A stretch of DNA of 64,000 bases from Acanthosepion pharaonis. Its lineage: Eukaryota; Mollusca; Cephalopoda; Sepiida; Sepiidae. The DNA lies in assembly GCA_903632075.3 (NCBI GenBank), contig CAHIKZ030004736.1, positions 372,001 to 436,000 on the forward strand, given 5' to 3'. A program made the translations under genes and the position numbers. A model generated the notes under the pieces. That model was not told where the DNA came from and ran no database searches. It saw only the letters and a list, made by a program, of their open reading frames with translations. Each line of letters begins with the position of its first letter. The stretch's first letter is position 1. Positions 46,090-56,696 of this stretch are shown here, piece after piece.

Positions 46090-46121
46090 CTGATGAAAAA
46101 TTGAGGACAATTTGAAATATC
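46090..46121 (+). ncRNA. Hammerhead-ribozyme-like motif, PLE 3' flank (right copy)
   Basis: Reads CTGATGA, one extra A, a perfect 6-bp hairpin (AAATTG, loop AGGA, CAATTT), GAAA, short palindrome ATAT (its first A is the last base of GAAA), then C. The bases outside also pair: TATTT before CTGATGA with AAATA after the C. This is the core and three-stem order of a type I hammerhead with a minimal stem III that would need a dimer. It lies about 170 bp after the GIY-YIG frame and 75 bp before the (TA)n that replaces the element start. The extra base before stem II departs from consensus. Confidence 0.6.
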
Positions 46122-46189
46122 AAATATATATATAAATAAATAAATACTTTCATAAAATAAAACATTATAATTTTTAATTTGAAACTTTT

Positions 46190-46193
<4 letters not shown>

Positions 46194-46228
<35 letters not shown>
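46194..46228. repeat. (TA)n microsatellite
   Basis: Right outer border of the PLE pair; 40643-40667 is the left one. Confidence 0.95.
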
Positions 46229-46231
<3 letters not shown>

Positions 46232-46254
46232 AAATGGATTAAGTCCGACAATTA

Positions 46255-46612
46255 ATATATTATACGTTATTTTTATAGATATAATTTATTTAAGTAAAGG
46301 TTCTGTTTTTAATTAAACAGTATTAATTGCATTTACCAGCCTTACATTTTCGTAAGCAGAAATGATCAATCGAGAAAAATCGTCGAATATTGTGTGTTCA
46401 TAAACAGTAATTCGGACTTTGCGAACCAGACGCTTCTATGTAGCTGAATGGTACAGCACGTCAGATCAAATGACTGTTTCCGTATAGGAATACAGGTTCA
46501 ATTCCTGCCGAAGAAAATTCAGGCAGGGAAATTTAATTAATACTGTTCAATTAAAAACAGATCATTTGCTTAAATGAATTGTATCTATAAAAATAGCGTA
46601 TAAACAGAAAAT
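46255..46612 (+). mobile_element. tRNA-derived SINE, head and tail, plus an inverted tail copy
   Basis: Inverted tail at 46255-46395, then head 46437-46515 (GTAGCTGAATGGTACAGCA to GGTTCAATTCCTGCCG), then plus-oriented tail to 46612 (AATACTGTTCAATTAAAAAC, CTATAAAAATAGCG). Confidence 0.75.
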
Positions 46613-46680
46613 ATATTTAATTCATTCACACACACAAACACACACACACACACATATATATATGTATTATATATGGGTGC

Positions 46681-46723
<43 letters not shown>

Positions 46724-46889
46724 ACTCGTATTTGAAGTGGAAGCCCCATATGAAACAGTGAGTATTACATGTTCCAGATACTAGTATCGACTCTAATAAA
46801 ATTTGAAGTAATACAAAATACGACTTAAAAATAAAATCATTAATTCTTTTTATGTAAGATTGAACACTGCTTTCAACACCGTGTACCGA

Positions 46890-47021
46890 AGTCTGTTTCA
46901 TGCTTGAACGCAATTTTCTAAATGTCTGGATTCATTTGTACGTTTACCCACGCTCTAGTCCCTATTCTTGATATCGAGCGCCCATAAATATATTAAACCT
47001 TAAAAACTATATATATTTTTT

Positions 47022-47068
<47 letters not shown>
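46890..47068 (+). repeat. Hairpin repeat family, decayed copy
   Basis: CTGTTTCATGCTTGAACGCA, CCCACGCTCTAGTCCC, GATATCGAGCGCCCATAAAT, then (AT)n. The second arm is lost. Confidence 0.6.
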
Positions 47069-47071
<3 letters not shown>

Positions 47072-47178
47072 TTCCAGCATGTTTGGTTAAATAATTTAGA
47101 CGTATTATGTCTATTTATTTTAATTTCAATCAATACATATATATAATATGAGTACCCACTAAAATAACGTTTAAAGAG

Positions 47179-47227
<49 letters not shown>

Positions 47228-47243
47228 TAAAATATATATATAG

Positions 47244-47280
<37 letters not shown>
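47024..47280. repeat. Several (TA)n blocks
   Basis: Blocks at 47024-47068, 47183-47224 and 47252-47280 with short unique spacers. Confidence 0.9.
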
Positions 47281-47282
<2 letters not shown>

Positions 47283-47435
47283 TAAAATTTGAGGAAACTC
47301 CTGGTAATTTTTTAAATTGGGTCAAAATGTAGTTGTTTTGTATTTTAAATAAGATAAAGTTATTATAGATGGTTAAAAAATGTGAGTCGATTTTTTTATT
47401 AGAATTTTTATGACAAAAACAATAAAAGCATTTTA

Positions 47436-47640
47436 TGATTAAATTTTGCTCTCACCAAAATATCCTCCTTTAGTTTTGATTACTTCAACACAAACTTTTG
47501 GCTTTCGTTGCAAATGTTTCTTAAAGTATAAGTTTGATAATTGATTCCATTCTTTTTTCAATGACTTCAAGGTCTTTTTGCATTTTTTCTCACTCTTCTC
47601 TCAAGTTCATCCCCCCTCCTAATTCTGTGGGTAGAAAACG
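47436..47640 (-). pseudogene. Tc1-like transposase C-terminal remnant
   Basis: The minus strand encodes SLKKEWNQ-like then RKPKVCVEVIKTKGGYFGES, resembling the RRxxAVIKAKGGxTKY end of Tc1 transposases. Short and decayed. Confidence 0.5.
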
Positions 47641-48059
47641 AATCATTTCACTTATTGTTTTTTCAAAATTTCTTCTCTTTGTTTACATAAAGAAATTTCT
47701 CTTGTCTCTAATCTTTGGTATAGTTCACTAAAATATTGTTACATTATAGGAACCCATACCAAAAAGAATTGACAAAGGCAAGATGGAGATTCGAATGTAA
47801 AGTCTTAACCCAGGATTTAACAGCATAAGGTACGAAGGTCAAGTCTCATCGCCTCCATCTCTCCGTTCCCTGACTTGATGGATAAGTACACTTCCACTTA
47901 TCACAAGGACCATGTGCTTTCGTTATCTACACGCAGACCACGCTGATGCGAACATACTGTTGAGGCCATAATTCAAAATAACAGTTTGGTTAAAGGTCAT
48001 TATTCTAACATAGTAGAAGAGAGGAACAGTTTTTTTTATTTATTTGCTGATAAGAAAAG

Positions 48060-48390
48060 AAAGCATATTCAAATTTCGGGCTGTATTTATCTGTTAGTTT
48101 ATCCAGTACAAGGATCACTCAAGGTAGAGCGTTACAGAGTGAGATCATTGTAAGGTAGGGAAAAAGAGAAAGTAAGAAATACATATTATGGGAACGTGTG
48201 TGACAGGTATTGTTTGACCCTGGATTTGAGGAGACCAAGATTGTTGTTGTCAGGAATATATCCTCTCGGGAGTTTGTTTCACAAAGTAACATTCCAGGAT
48301 AAGAAGCTGTCTGAGTGGAACTTTCAGATAAGCAATATGGCTTTCGCTTCCCTAAGCCAACTGAAGATATGTTAACGATTATTGCTGAAA
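48060..48390 (-). pseudogene. LINE C-terminus (family B2)
   Basis: Minus strand in mixed frames: SFLSWNVTLWNKLPRGYI, PDNNNLGLLKSRVKQYLSH. Same conserved end as 20830 and 23420. Confidence 0.7.
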
Positions 48391-48499
48391 GAGTCAAGAT
48401 TTAGATAAGCATTGTAAAGCTCAGACAGTTGTTTGGATATCTCGAAGACATTTAACAGGGTTTGGCATACTGATCTTGTTTTGTTTTGTTTGTTTTTTT

Positions 48500-48900
48500 T
48501 TGTTTTTTTTTTCGTACTGTTGGTATTTCAGGACGATTTCTTAACTTATTCAGTTTTTCCTATCAAATTGCAAAATTTGTTTGAATGGCCACTCTTCTAG
48601 ATAACTTTTTGCATTAAAGCTGGTGTCTCCTCGGGCGCTATACTTGTATCTCCGTTGTTCCTAATTTTCATCAACGATCGTCTTAATGTCATCAGTTCTT
48701 AACTCGGTATCTATGGTAATGGCACAACAATTGACTCATAAACCTGATCGGGTCGATAAGATCAAATTGGCAGCTGATCTAAAAAATGACGAACAATCTG
48801 TTAACTGGAGCAAGAAATGGATTGTTAATTTTAACGCCTCCAAAACAAAATTACTTCCATCAGTATAGCTGATGCTAATCTCCAGCTAATCTCATTGCGC
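48500..48900 (+). pseudogene. LINE RT fragment (family B)
   Basis: AGVSSGAILVSPLFLIFIND, then after a frameshift WSKKWIVNFNASKTKLLP. These are the RT boxes on either side of the active site; the YADD itself is lost. Confidence 0.75.
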
Positions 48901-49199
48901 CTTCTCGGAATAACGTTTCCCGCTACCATCAAGTAGAAAGATTATATTGAATTAATTGCTAGGTCTGTTGCTAAGAAAGTTGGTTCACGGTATCGGGCGA
49001 GTGTATTTTTTCCCCGCCAGAATCTATCTTACATATATTTAACATTCACAGAACATATTGAAGCGATACGGGTAGAGATAAAAATTAAGTAACCAGGAGC
49101 TTTTGTAAATGGGGGGGGGGTAGAACACAGTCTACGAAGTGACACGACAACTGAAATAAGAACAAGAAATATTTCTAATAAAATCACCGCCATAATGTA

Positions 49200-49495
49200 T
49201 CCACCTCCCTAATGTAACGCCTCTTTCATGGTTATTGTTCTGATGAACTTTCCTCTATCGTATCTAAACTTTATGAATTTAAGAGCAGTACTAGATTGGC
49301 GGCAAGGTCTCATCATTTTACAGTTGAAATCGCTAGATATAACCGTAAGTTCTATGCTAACAGTTTCTTCTATCGCACTTTTCGCTTGTGGAATTCGCTT
49401 CCTGCTTCTTGCTTCCCAGTCAACTTTGATCTTCAAAAATTTAAATGTAATGTCAATTGTTATCTTCTATTTTCTTAATTCTTGTTCTTTTACGA
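49200..49495 (+). pseudogene. LINE C-terminus (family B1)
   Basis: SSDELSSIVSKLYEFKSSTR-like, then SHHFTVEIARYNRKFYANS, FFYRTFRLWNSLPASCFPV and NFDLQKFKCNVNCYLLF. Best preserved copy of this end. It stops at 49495, where a minus-strand LINE piece begins. Confidence 0.8.
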
Positions 49496-49499
49496 GGTG

Positions 49500-50230
49500 A
49501 GACATTTAATCAATTCAGAGTTAATTAGTACATCTAGTACTTTGCTAAAAAGAGGTAGTAGGCTAATAAGCCGATAGAAGGTTCAGACGGTTCACCTGAG
49601 TTCTTAAAGACTGGAACTAGAGAAGTAAATTTCCAACAAACAGGAAAGTAAGAAGCAGTAAGTCATTCATTGTAGAGTTTAGAGGGAACAGGAACCAGTT
49701 CATCAACACACTTCTTAAGGACTATTTCAGAGATACCATTTTGTGAATCCAGTTTAGAAAGGAAATGAAAGGAGGTATATGCATATCACTCAATAGAGAC
49801 TCAGTTCTAAGTGGAAAGTCAGGCAAAGGTACACCAGGTGAGTCAAGAGCAGAATTTGAAGAGAATTTACGAGTAAAACATCCTGCTTTATCAGATTGAG
49901 TGAAGAGGGGAGGAATAGAAGACTTACTCTTATTTAACACACTATTACAGTGCCGCCAGTAATCACGTGAACAAAATTTGTTTCTTGTTAATCGGTGCAT
50001 CATTCTATCAAACAAAGATTTAGCCTCTTTGACGACACGTTTATAGTTATTGCGAGCAGGCACAGATAGACGTCTCTTGTGATCGGAAACTTCACGTTGG
50101 TACACTCGGAAAAAAAGTGATTCCTGTAGGCTATATCAGCTGAACATGCCGATGTGAACAAAGAAGAAGATTGTGGCTTCACCTGGCATTTATGAGGTAC
50201 AACAGCATCAATCCGTTTTTGAACCAAGAA
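49500..50230 (-). pseudogene. LINE segment between endonuclease and RT (family B)
   Basis: The minus strand reads MYQREVSDHKRRLSVPARNN, YKRVVKEAKSLFDRMM, CSRDYWRHCNSVLNKSKSSI and PPLFTQSDKA, then the start of RT (FPVCWKFTSLVPVFKNSGE, IGLLA). One main frame is open for 127 residues, so decay is modest. Confidence 0.8.
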
Positions 50231-50499
50231 GAAACCTCAAATAAAGTCACGAAAAGAATCTCAATTAGTATCCTGGTAGCAGAAAAGAGTCTTGTGAATA
50301 GAAGGTTCCATTCTAATAGACGATTCAAAAGAAATATCAACAGATATTACTGCATGATCCTAATTGTCAAAAGGCACAGTTGTGAGGGTCGACATAAGCT
50401 AACAGAGGAGGTAAAAAAACAAATCAAGTAAAAGAATGTTAATCACATTTATAAGGTAAATGTGTAGAGAAATCCACTATTTGGCTGAGAGAAAATTGA

Positions 50500-50504
<5 letters not shown>

Positions 50505-50559
<55 letters not shown>
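50505..50559. repeat. (TA)n microsatellite
   Basis: Borders PLE family X, second copy. Confidence 0.95.
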
Positions 50560-50561
<2 letters not shown>

Positions 50562-51090
50562 TAATACTACTACATGCCTATCTAGACGACTCACGTTACA
50601 CCTACCCGAACATATTTCAATTAGGACTCATTTAAACACACACGTAAACATATGAAACTCCATCCTAAACATACTGGTAGAAAAACAAGTATAATAACCT
50701 CGTCCACACGTACAAAAAGATTAAAGATAATGGAAGCCCTAATACTAAAAAAAAGGAGAAGACAACACTTAGTAACGTTAACTACGAACACGACAAAAAT
50801 AGGCTGACCGTGTTTGGAAAATTATACATTCTTATAAATTAAGTCACATACATAAAAAAAAACTCACACATTCAGTTAAAAATAAAAAATGAAAATCAGA
50901 GTTGATAATAGTTAAAGGAGTAGTCGAAACGCTCAGATATGCAGACCTTTTTCGAGAATTTCCTAAACACTTTATGTCCAGAAAAGAAAACACATGTTTG
51001 ACTACAAGAAAAATTAAATAAAAAGCTATGCCTTGTCAGTCCTCTTTAACAAAACATGTATAAAAGAAGGATTGCTGCCCAGACACACAA
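50560..51090 (+). mobile_element. PLE 3' fragment (family X, second copy)
   Basis: Begins directly after (TA)n with coding for NTTTCLSRRLTLHL and IRTHLNTHV, then ITSSTRTKRLKIMEALILKKRR in another frame. The 3' flank matches the 39.6-40.3 kb copy in reverse, ending GGATTGCTGC before a (TG)n tract at about 51090. Confidence 0.75.
50902..50934 (+). other. Decayed hammerhead-like motif, PLE family X
   Basis: TTGATAA, extra T, AGTTA...TAGTC (pairs only with G-U wobbles and one mismatch), GAAA, CGCTC. Same place relative to the GIY-YIG remnant as the motif at 39763. Confidence 0.35.
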
Positions 51091-51485
51091 GTGTGTGGAT
51101 GTGTGTGTGTGTGCGTGTGCGTGCGTGCGTGTGTATTAATAGCTATTTTTTCAGCGTAAATTCCTAGGAAAGAAAACCCACACCAGCAGCAAAAAGAAAA
51201 ATCCCATGTAAGCCAATTCTGTTTGTTACACAAAAAACTGTAGATTTCTGATAAAATTTTGCTTTGAATTAAAATTAGAATTATATTCCCACACTCACAC
51301 CAAAAAGGAAGAAAAACTGTTGGTCGAATTTACTTGCATAAAACCTGAAACATTGGGGTTTTGTTGCTACGCGAATAGCACTCAGATTTGGCGAGTGATA
51401 CAAAGTAAAACCGTATAAATGATGCTTGGTTTGTATTTTATTTTCTTCTTGTTTTATCATCATTGGATTCTATAGCACACACACA

Positions 51486-51488
<3 letters not shown>

Positions 51489-51542
<54 letters not shown>
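51489..51542. repeat. (TA)n microsatellite
   Basis: Uninterrupted AT dinucleotides. Confidence 0.95.
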
Positions 51543-51546
<4 letters not shown>

Positions 51547-51849
51547 AAAAGATATATGCTTTTTATATATCCAGAACAATTTTAGGGAAAAAATATAACA
51601 AAAGTGGAATAAATTTATAACAAAGTGTAAAAAAAAATCTGTTGATGCGACTATACATACACTCGAAGGAAAGGGAGGTCGCTGAGAATTTTATATTTAT
51701 CTTTTGGGCATATCGTCTTCATTATTATTTTTTCTTTTTTGTCTATGTTTTTTTGTTAAATATCCTACATTGTAATAATGGAAGACGTGTTAGGAAAAAT
51801 GAAATGTTACTGTGTTACTGAGAATGATCTCGCGACTAAAGCAATTTCT

Positions 51850-52095
51850 AAACATTTTCCTCTTAGTAAATTGTTTTCTTTTATAATTAAGGTAGGATTT
51901 TTTTAAAACCAAAATTGTGTTCAAATTCATTTCGGTGAGCAACTAATGTGTTTATTGTGTTGTTTTGTAAAAGATTCCTTTTGTGTTCATATAATCTTTC
52001 ATTTAGATTCATTGAAGTTTCTCCTATATATTCCTTGTGATAATTATTACAGGTAACAGAGAAAATTCTTCCCTCAAGTTTTAGCTTATTATTTT
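51850..52095 (-). pseudogene. PLE GIY-YIG endonuclease fragment
   Basis: The minus strand reads EGRIFSVTCNNYHKEYIGET, NLNERLYEHKRNL and LVAHRNEFEHNF. A GIY-YIG core with conserved Arg and Glu/His positions. Confidence 0.7.
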
Positions 52096-52159
52096 TTATT
52101 TTTTTATTTTAGAAATAATTGTAACAAATTTTATGTTATGCTAAGATAAATCCTTTCAA

Positions 52160-52470
52160 GTTGTAACTGCGATAGAGGTTAGAATCGCCCAACATGTCCC
52201 GGACTGCGTGCGCAGGCATGAGTTTGTGACATCCGGGAATTCGCAGACTCATGCCTCTGCTATCGGTGAACATCTATTACATTCTGGTGTTTGTAGGACT
52301 GAGTATTCTCCCCATTTCTTTTCGGTATTGCACAGGGCTAGGAACAGACTCCACCTCGACATTTTGGAGTCTGTTATTATCAACATACGTAGGCCGGCCC
52401 TCTGCGTACAACGGGAGATGAAGTTTAAGTTGGCCTTATTTGGGGAACGGTTACATGATTTGAGGTAAAA
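52160..52470 (+). pseudogene. PLE endonuclease C-terminal fragment
   Basis: Open for about 100 residues: RIAQHVPDCVRRHEFVTSG, SAIGEHLLHSG, HFFSVLHRARNRLHLDILES, RRPALCVQREMKF. The pattern GEHL...HLDILESV.I...RPALC fits the tail of GIY-YIG endonucleases in PLEs. It lies next to, and opposite, the fragment at 51850-52095. Confidence 0.65.
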
Positions 52471-52664
52471 AAACAATCCCCCGCTTACCATCCTGTTTTA
52501 TTACGGTATTAATAAAAAATTTTCTTGTTAGTACTCCGTTTTAGATTATCGACGATTGTGTTTGAAAATGTGTCGGTCGAAAGGTACCTTACATTTTATG
52601 TTTTAAACGTGGATATTGTTGTATCTTATGTTTAATATGATTCCATATTTTTATTCCTCAAATG

Positions 52665-52669
<5 letters not shown>

Positions 52670-52730
<61 letters not shown>
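52670..52730. repeat. (TA)n microsatellite
   Basis: Uninterrupted AT dinucleotides. Confidence 0.95.
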
Positions 52731-52733
<3 letters not shown>

Positions 52734-53159
52734 AAAGATATAACCTTAAAAGAGAAACATGTTATTGTAAACTTACTGAGTGATGGCAACACATCGTAAG
52801 AAATTGTGAATATCAGAGATGATAGAATAATCACAAAAGAAGTTGAAGACAAGGTAGAAACCTTCTCATAGAAATGGCTTTATGAATGTCACAAAATATA
52901 GGTGAGAAACTTTAAAAGAATAATAATCAAGAAAAGTTGATTAAACATCAAGATAAAATTGAATAATCTCCTATTGTGAATGTAAAGTGAGAGAAAAGAT
53001 GCAGAATATTAACAAAATTCAAAGTAACCAATACCAATTCATCGCCTTTAATGAAACATGATAAAGAGAATCCTGATCTCGACAATAAAGGACATAAAAA
53101 CTTTTTTTAATAGTAACGAGCAAGACTAGTGTAGGAATAGATAGGTTCCCCTATCACCC

Positions 53160-53260
53160 CTATCACACGCTTCCCTGTTCATTTGAACAGAAGTCGAGGT
53201 TTATCCTTTGTCTCCTGCTTAGGATTTGGTTTCCGGTTCCTTCTAAAGCCTACTTCAACT
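53160..53260 (+). repeat. LINE 3' UTR fragment (family B)
   Basis: GGTTTATCCTTTGTCTCCTG and GGTTTCCGGTTCCTTCTAAAG match 32340-32400. Confidence 0.6.
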
Positions 53261-53384
53261 CTATACTTCAGACGATCCCACGTGCTATACTATTTCGCTA
53301 CAGAGAAGTATCTGGTTAGCAAAGACCAATTACTGTTTATCAATACACAATCTTCGATTTTTCTCGATCGATCATATCTGCTCA

Positions 53385-53575
53385 CGAAGTATAGCATGTC
53401 AGATCAAATGAAGGTTTCCGTTTAAGAATACAGGTTCGAATGCTATCGGAGAACTCATATTTTCTACGAAATTTCGCGAACATTCAGGACGGTAAAACTA
53501 ATTAATACTGTTCAATTAAAACAGAGCATTTACTTTAATAAATTGTATCTATAAAAATAATGTAGAAGCAGAAAT
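53385..53575 (+). mobile_element. tRNA-derived SINE with tail
   Basis: ACGAAGTATAGCATGTCAG to ACAGGTTCGAATGCTATCGG, linker AAATTTCGCGAACATTCAGG, tail to (TA)n at 53574. Confidence 0.75.
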
Positions 53576-53971
53576 ATATATATATATATATATATATTTT
53601 TGAAGGCAAAAATGCTGTCAGTCAGTGATATACTTTTATACATTTAAGGCAAGCAGGCCTTGCAATAAAGTGGTCCAAATCAGAGACAGAGCATTAATAT
53701 AATTGATACAAATATAAAGTTAGAGTTTCGTAAACGAATCATCCAATAATCACTCTTACTAGTCAGCAGGAGATATCACCAATTATATATATATATATAT
53801 ATATTATAATATTTTTTGTTCAAAAATATAAACAAAAAAATATCATAATATAAGCTCTACTTCTGTATGGAGCACTGTCTTAAAAATAAAAACAAAAATA
53901 CTAAGGAATTCCGGATTATGCACCCAACGTAACGTGTTCTTTTCTATTTTCTGCATACCTGCGCACTTATA

Positions 53972-53974
<3 letters not shown>

Positions 53975-54023
<49 letters not shown>

Positions 54024-54034
54024 TGTGTGTGTGT
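53975..54034. repeat. (TA)n(TG)n microsatellite
   Basis: Borders the hairpin repeat at 54045. Confidence 0.95.
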
Positions 54035-54044
54035 ATGTATAAAG

Positions 54045-54264
54045 TTGGCATTGGAGTCAAAAAGCGACAGACTGTTTCATGCTAAACACAATCGTCAGAC
54101 CAAACGATTGCGATTAGCATGAAACAGACTCTCACCTCTGAAGGCTTTCATGTACACTTTTATATTTACATACGCTCTATCCCTGATATTGAGCACTTTA
54201 ACCCATAAATATAGCCTACTGTAAAATTATATTTTATCATATATATATATATATATATATATAT
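54045..54264 (+). repeat. Hairpin repeat family, copy with 27-bp arms
   Basis: Arms 54069-54095 and 54104-54130 around an 8-bp loop (GACTGTTTCATGCTAA...TTAGCATGAAACAGAC, a few mismatches), then the same flank TTATATTTACATACGCTCTA, GATATTGAGCAC, and (AT)n. Confidence 0.8.
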
Positions 54265-54707
54265 TGTGAAAATATCTAACAACCTACCCATTTATCTCCG
54301 TCACATAGAGGTTCGTTTATGGAATAAATTGAAATGTTCCTTGTTGAGGTTCGACTTTCAGATAAAATACTACTTTTCAAAACTACTAAATTCTACTTTT
54401 CCTTTGTCCTTGTGTCATACTCAGCTCACATCATTCAATATCCGTACATCTACACTGAAATTTCAAAAGTAATGCTGATATGTAATTGATATGCAAAACT
54501 GAAAATGAAACACATCCGTTTAATCCTCCGTTCTCAGTCATTTTTTCTTTTTTCGCGAGATTAAATTTCTCTGCAGTTAAGTAAACATGGATGAGAAAGA
54601 CTTTCAAAGGATTCTTTCTTCTTCTTTTCCGATTTCCAGGCAAGCGGCAAAACTGCAGTAATAGCAAAATCCATGAATCAGAAATTTATCCAGGGATCAA
54701 ATCTTCA

Positions 54708-54755
<48 letters not shown>

Positions 54756-55590
54756 TAGGATTAATGTGAGTAAAATTTGTCACATTGCTGACTGATATTA
54801 CCTACAGCATCCTGACTCCAGAGGTTTCGTATACTGACCTGTCCGTCCACTCTTCAGGGGTTAACAACAATTTACTGCTTATATTTTTTCAACTTTTTCA
54901 TTTTATACACATTTTAAATATACTGGTTTAAATTTTCTTCTGTATTCTCTGTGTCTGTGTGTGCGCTTGTCTGCGTGCGCCCGTCTGAACGGATGTGCGT
55001 CGTGATCATATTGCTTTTTTTCTTCGTTTTCCATAACTACAGCAGACTTAGTCTGGTATTGATCCAGCTCTAGACTTGTAAGCTATTTTTATTTATTTAT
55101 TTATTTACCATAGGCATTTTATTTTTTTATTTATTTATTTATTTATTTTTGCTAGGGATGTTGCATTTCGCTTATTTACGTTTTTATATAAATAATTGGT
55201 ATTAATGATTAGGCAATATCATAAATGATACCAATGATGTTAATGCTTAAATGGTAACTACTTATACATAAACAAGCTCACACCTGCATACATATACACA
55301 TACACATACACATATACACACATACGTTATTATTTCGTTATTTAATTGGGTTTGGTGACATCATAAGTATTAATTGTAGGAGGCTAGATTTATAATTAAG
55401 TGTATTTATTATTGTAAGAATTTATTTGCATATATCTGTAATTATACGTATGCGTACATATGTACATACAAATGCGTTTACGCGAGTACATTTAAGTCTG
55501 TGCTTTATTAATAACAGACTAGTGCAGTGTGAAGTTATTTCATTTTAAAAATATCATTTTTACACACACACACACATATATATAATATAT
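54265..55590. other. No gene recognised
   Basis: AT-rich with (TTTA)n and (CATA)n-like runs between 55090 and 55330. Confidence 0.6.
54711..54748. repeat. (TA)n microsatellite
   Basis: Uninterrupted AT dinucleotides. Confidence 0.95.
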
Positions 55591-55979
55591 TGTCGGAGTT
55601 ACCTCCTCCTTCTATCCTTGAACCGGCAGAGGAACTGCAACAAGTTGGCACCCCGGCAACGACAAACACGTCAAGTTGGCACCCCGGCAACGACTCAGCT
55701 TCAACAACCAACAACGATCATCCTGGCATCAACCAACATCAACTTCAACAACCACCAAGCGATCATCCTGGCAACAACCCACATCAGCTTCAACCCCTAA
55801 CAACGATGATCCTAGCAACTACCAACACCAACCTCGACCATCAATGCCTGCACTAAAACTTCTGCACCTCCACCGCTCCGACCATCTCTCTTCCTTTTTC
55901 TTTCCAGACTAAAATTAACTTTATATCCTAAACATGCCTCGTTTTGTTCACGAGGGGGGCCGTCCGGGAGCCCGCTACA
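55591..55979 (+). repeat. 5' LTR of TRIM-like element
   Basis: TG...CA ends (TGTCGGAG to CCCGCTACA). The middle is taken up by tandem repeats, which explains open but meaningless frames here. Confidence 0.6.
55690..55860 (+). repeat. About 46-bp tandem repeat, roughly 4 units
   Basis: Units of the type CAGCTTCAACAACCAACAACG + ATCATCCTGGCAAC. Preceded by two copies of CAAGTTGGCACCCCGGCAAC at 55639 and 55670. Confidence 0.75.
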
Positions 55980-55981
55980 AG

Positions 55982-55999
55982 TGGTGACCCTGACGTGAT
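55982..55999 (+). other. Primer-binding site of TRIM-like element
   Basis: TGGTGACCCTGACGTGAT, two bases after the LTR end. TGG start and position are those of a tRNA primer site. Confidence 0.65.
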
Positions 56000-56696
56000 C
56001 TGACTTGGCTGGACAATATGGCGACACAACACAAACGAGGCATATTCAACGCTTAGCAACCAGCAGACCTGCGACACCATTTTCTACGAACTAACACCTC
56101 TTCTGGACTGAAACAGACAAAGTGTGAATCCAAACCACTGGACGACTCACTGTTCCATTATATACGATTGGTGATTCCGAACCACTAAAGGCGACCCACT
56201 GTCCTTTTTTTTCAAAACAACTTTTGGAAGCGACACACAAGTTTCACAGGAATGAATCTACAACTTTCTCTGGACGACTCACTGTTCCATTACGATGCGA
56301 CATCACTGAGGATTTGCATGCACGTAATTCGTCGCTATTAATATTGCAAATTCCGCCTTCTTCCAACACATGCTACTGGTCATAGCATTTCGCATCTTCT
56401 TCATTCCTGAAACTCATAAGGCGCGCGCATACATTTTCCTACACCACGTGGCAACATCTTCACGCCACCGCTTGCTTCCCATGCTTCAAACTATTTTTTC
56501 GGACGACTCACTGTTTCGAAAAACATTTTCGACAATTGCACCCTGACGACAATACAAGCACATTTCGTGATTCACGCATCTCAACCACACTTCTGACACA
56601 TTTTCTTTTCAGTTCACAAGAACAATAATCAAAACCTTTCATGAACCTTTTTTCTTATATATTAAAAGTTGACATTTCATTACAACTTTTAATCTG

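Larger units (their letters stand above)
40666..46197. mobile_element. Inverted pair of Penelope-like elements
   Basis: Two PLE copies point away from each other around about 43321. The left copy (minus) is 5'-truncated. The right copy (plus) has a 5' end with an N-terminal reading frame. Arms 40710-43321 and 43883-46197 are nearly identical, apart from about 310 bp missing on the right. Both outer ends abut (TA)n tracts. About 43 bp at the right copy's 5' start (43329-43371) recur after the 3' end of the left copy (40666-40709, inverted), the pseudo-LTR arrangement known from PLEs. Confidence 0.9.

Noticed and set aside
55590..55912. Gln/Pro/His-rich frames in three registers
   Set aside because: All three registers are open because of the 46-bp tandem repeat in an LTR; typical of repeat artefacts.
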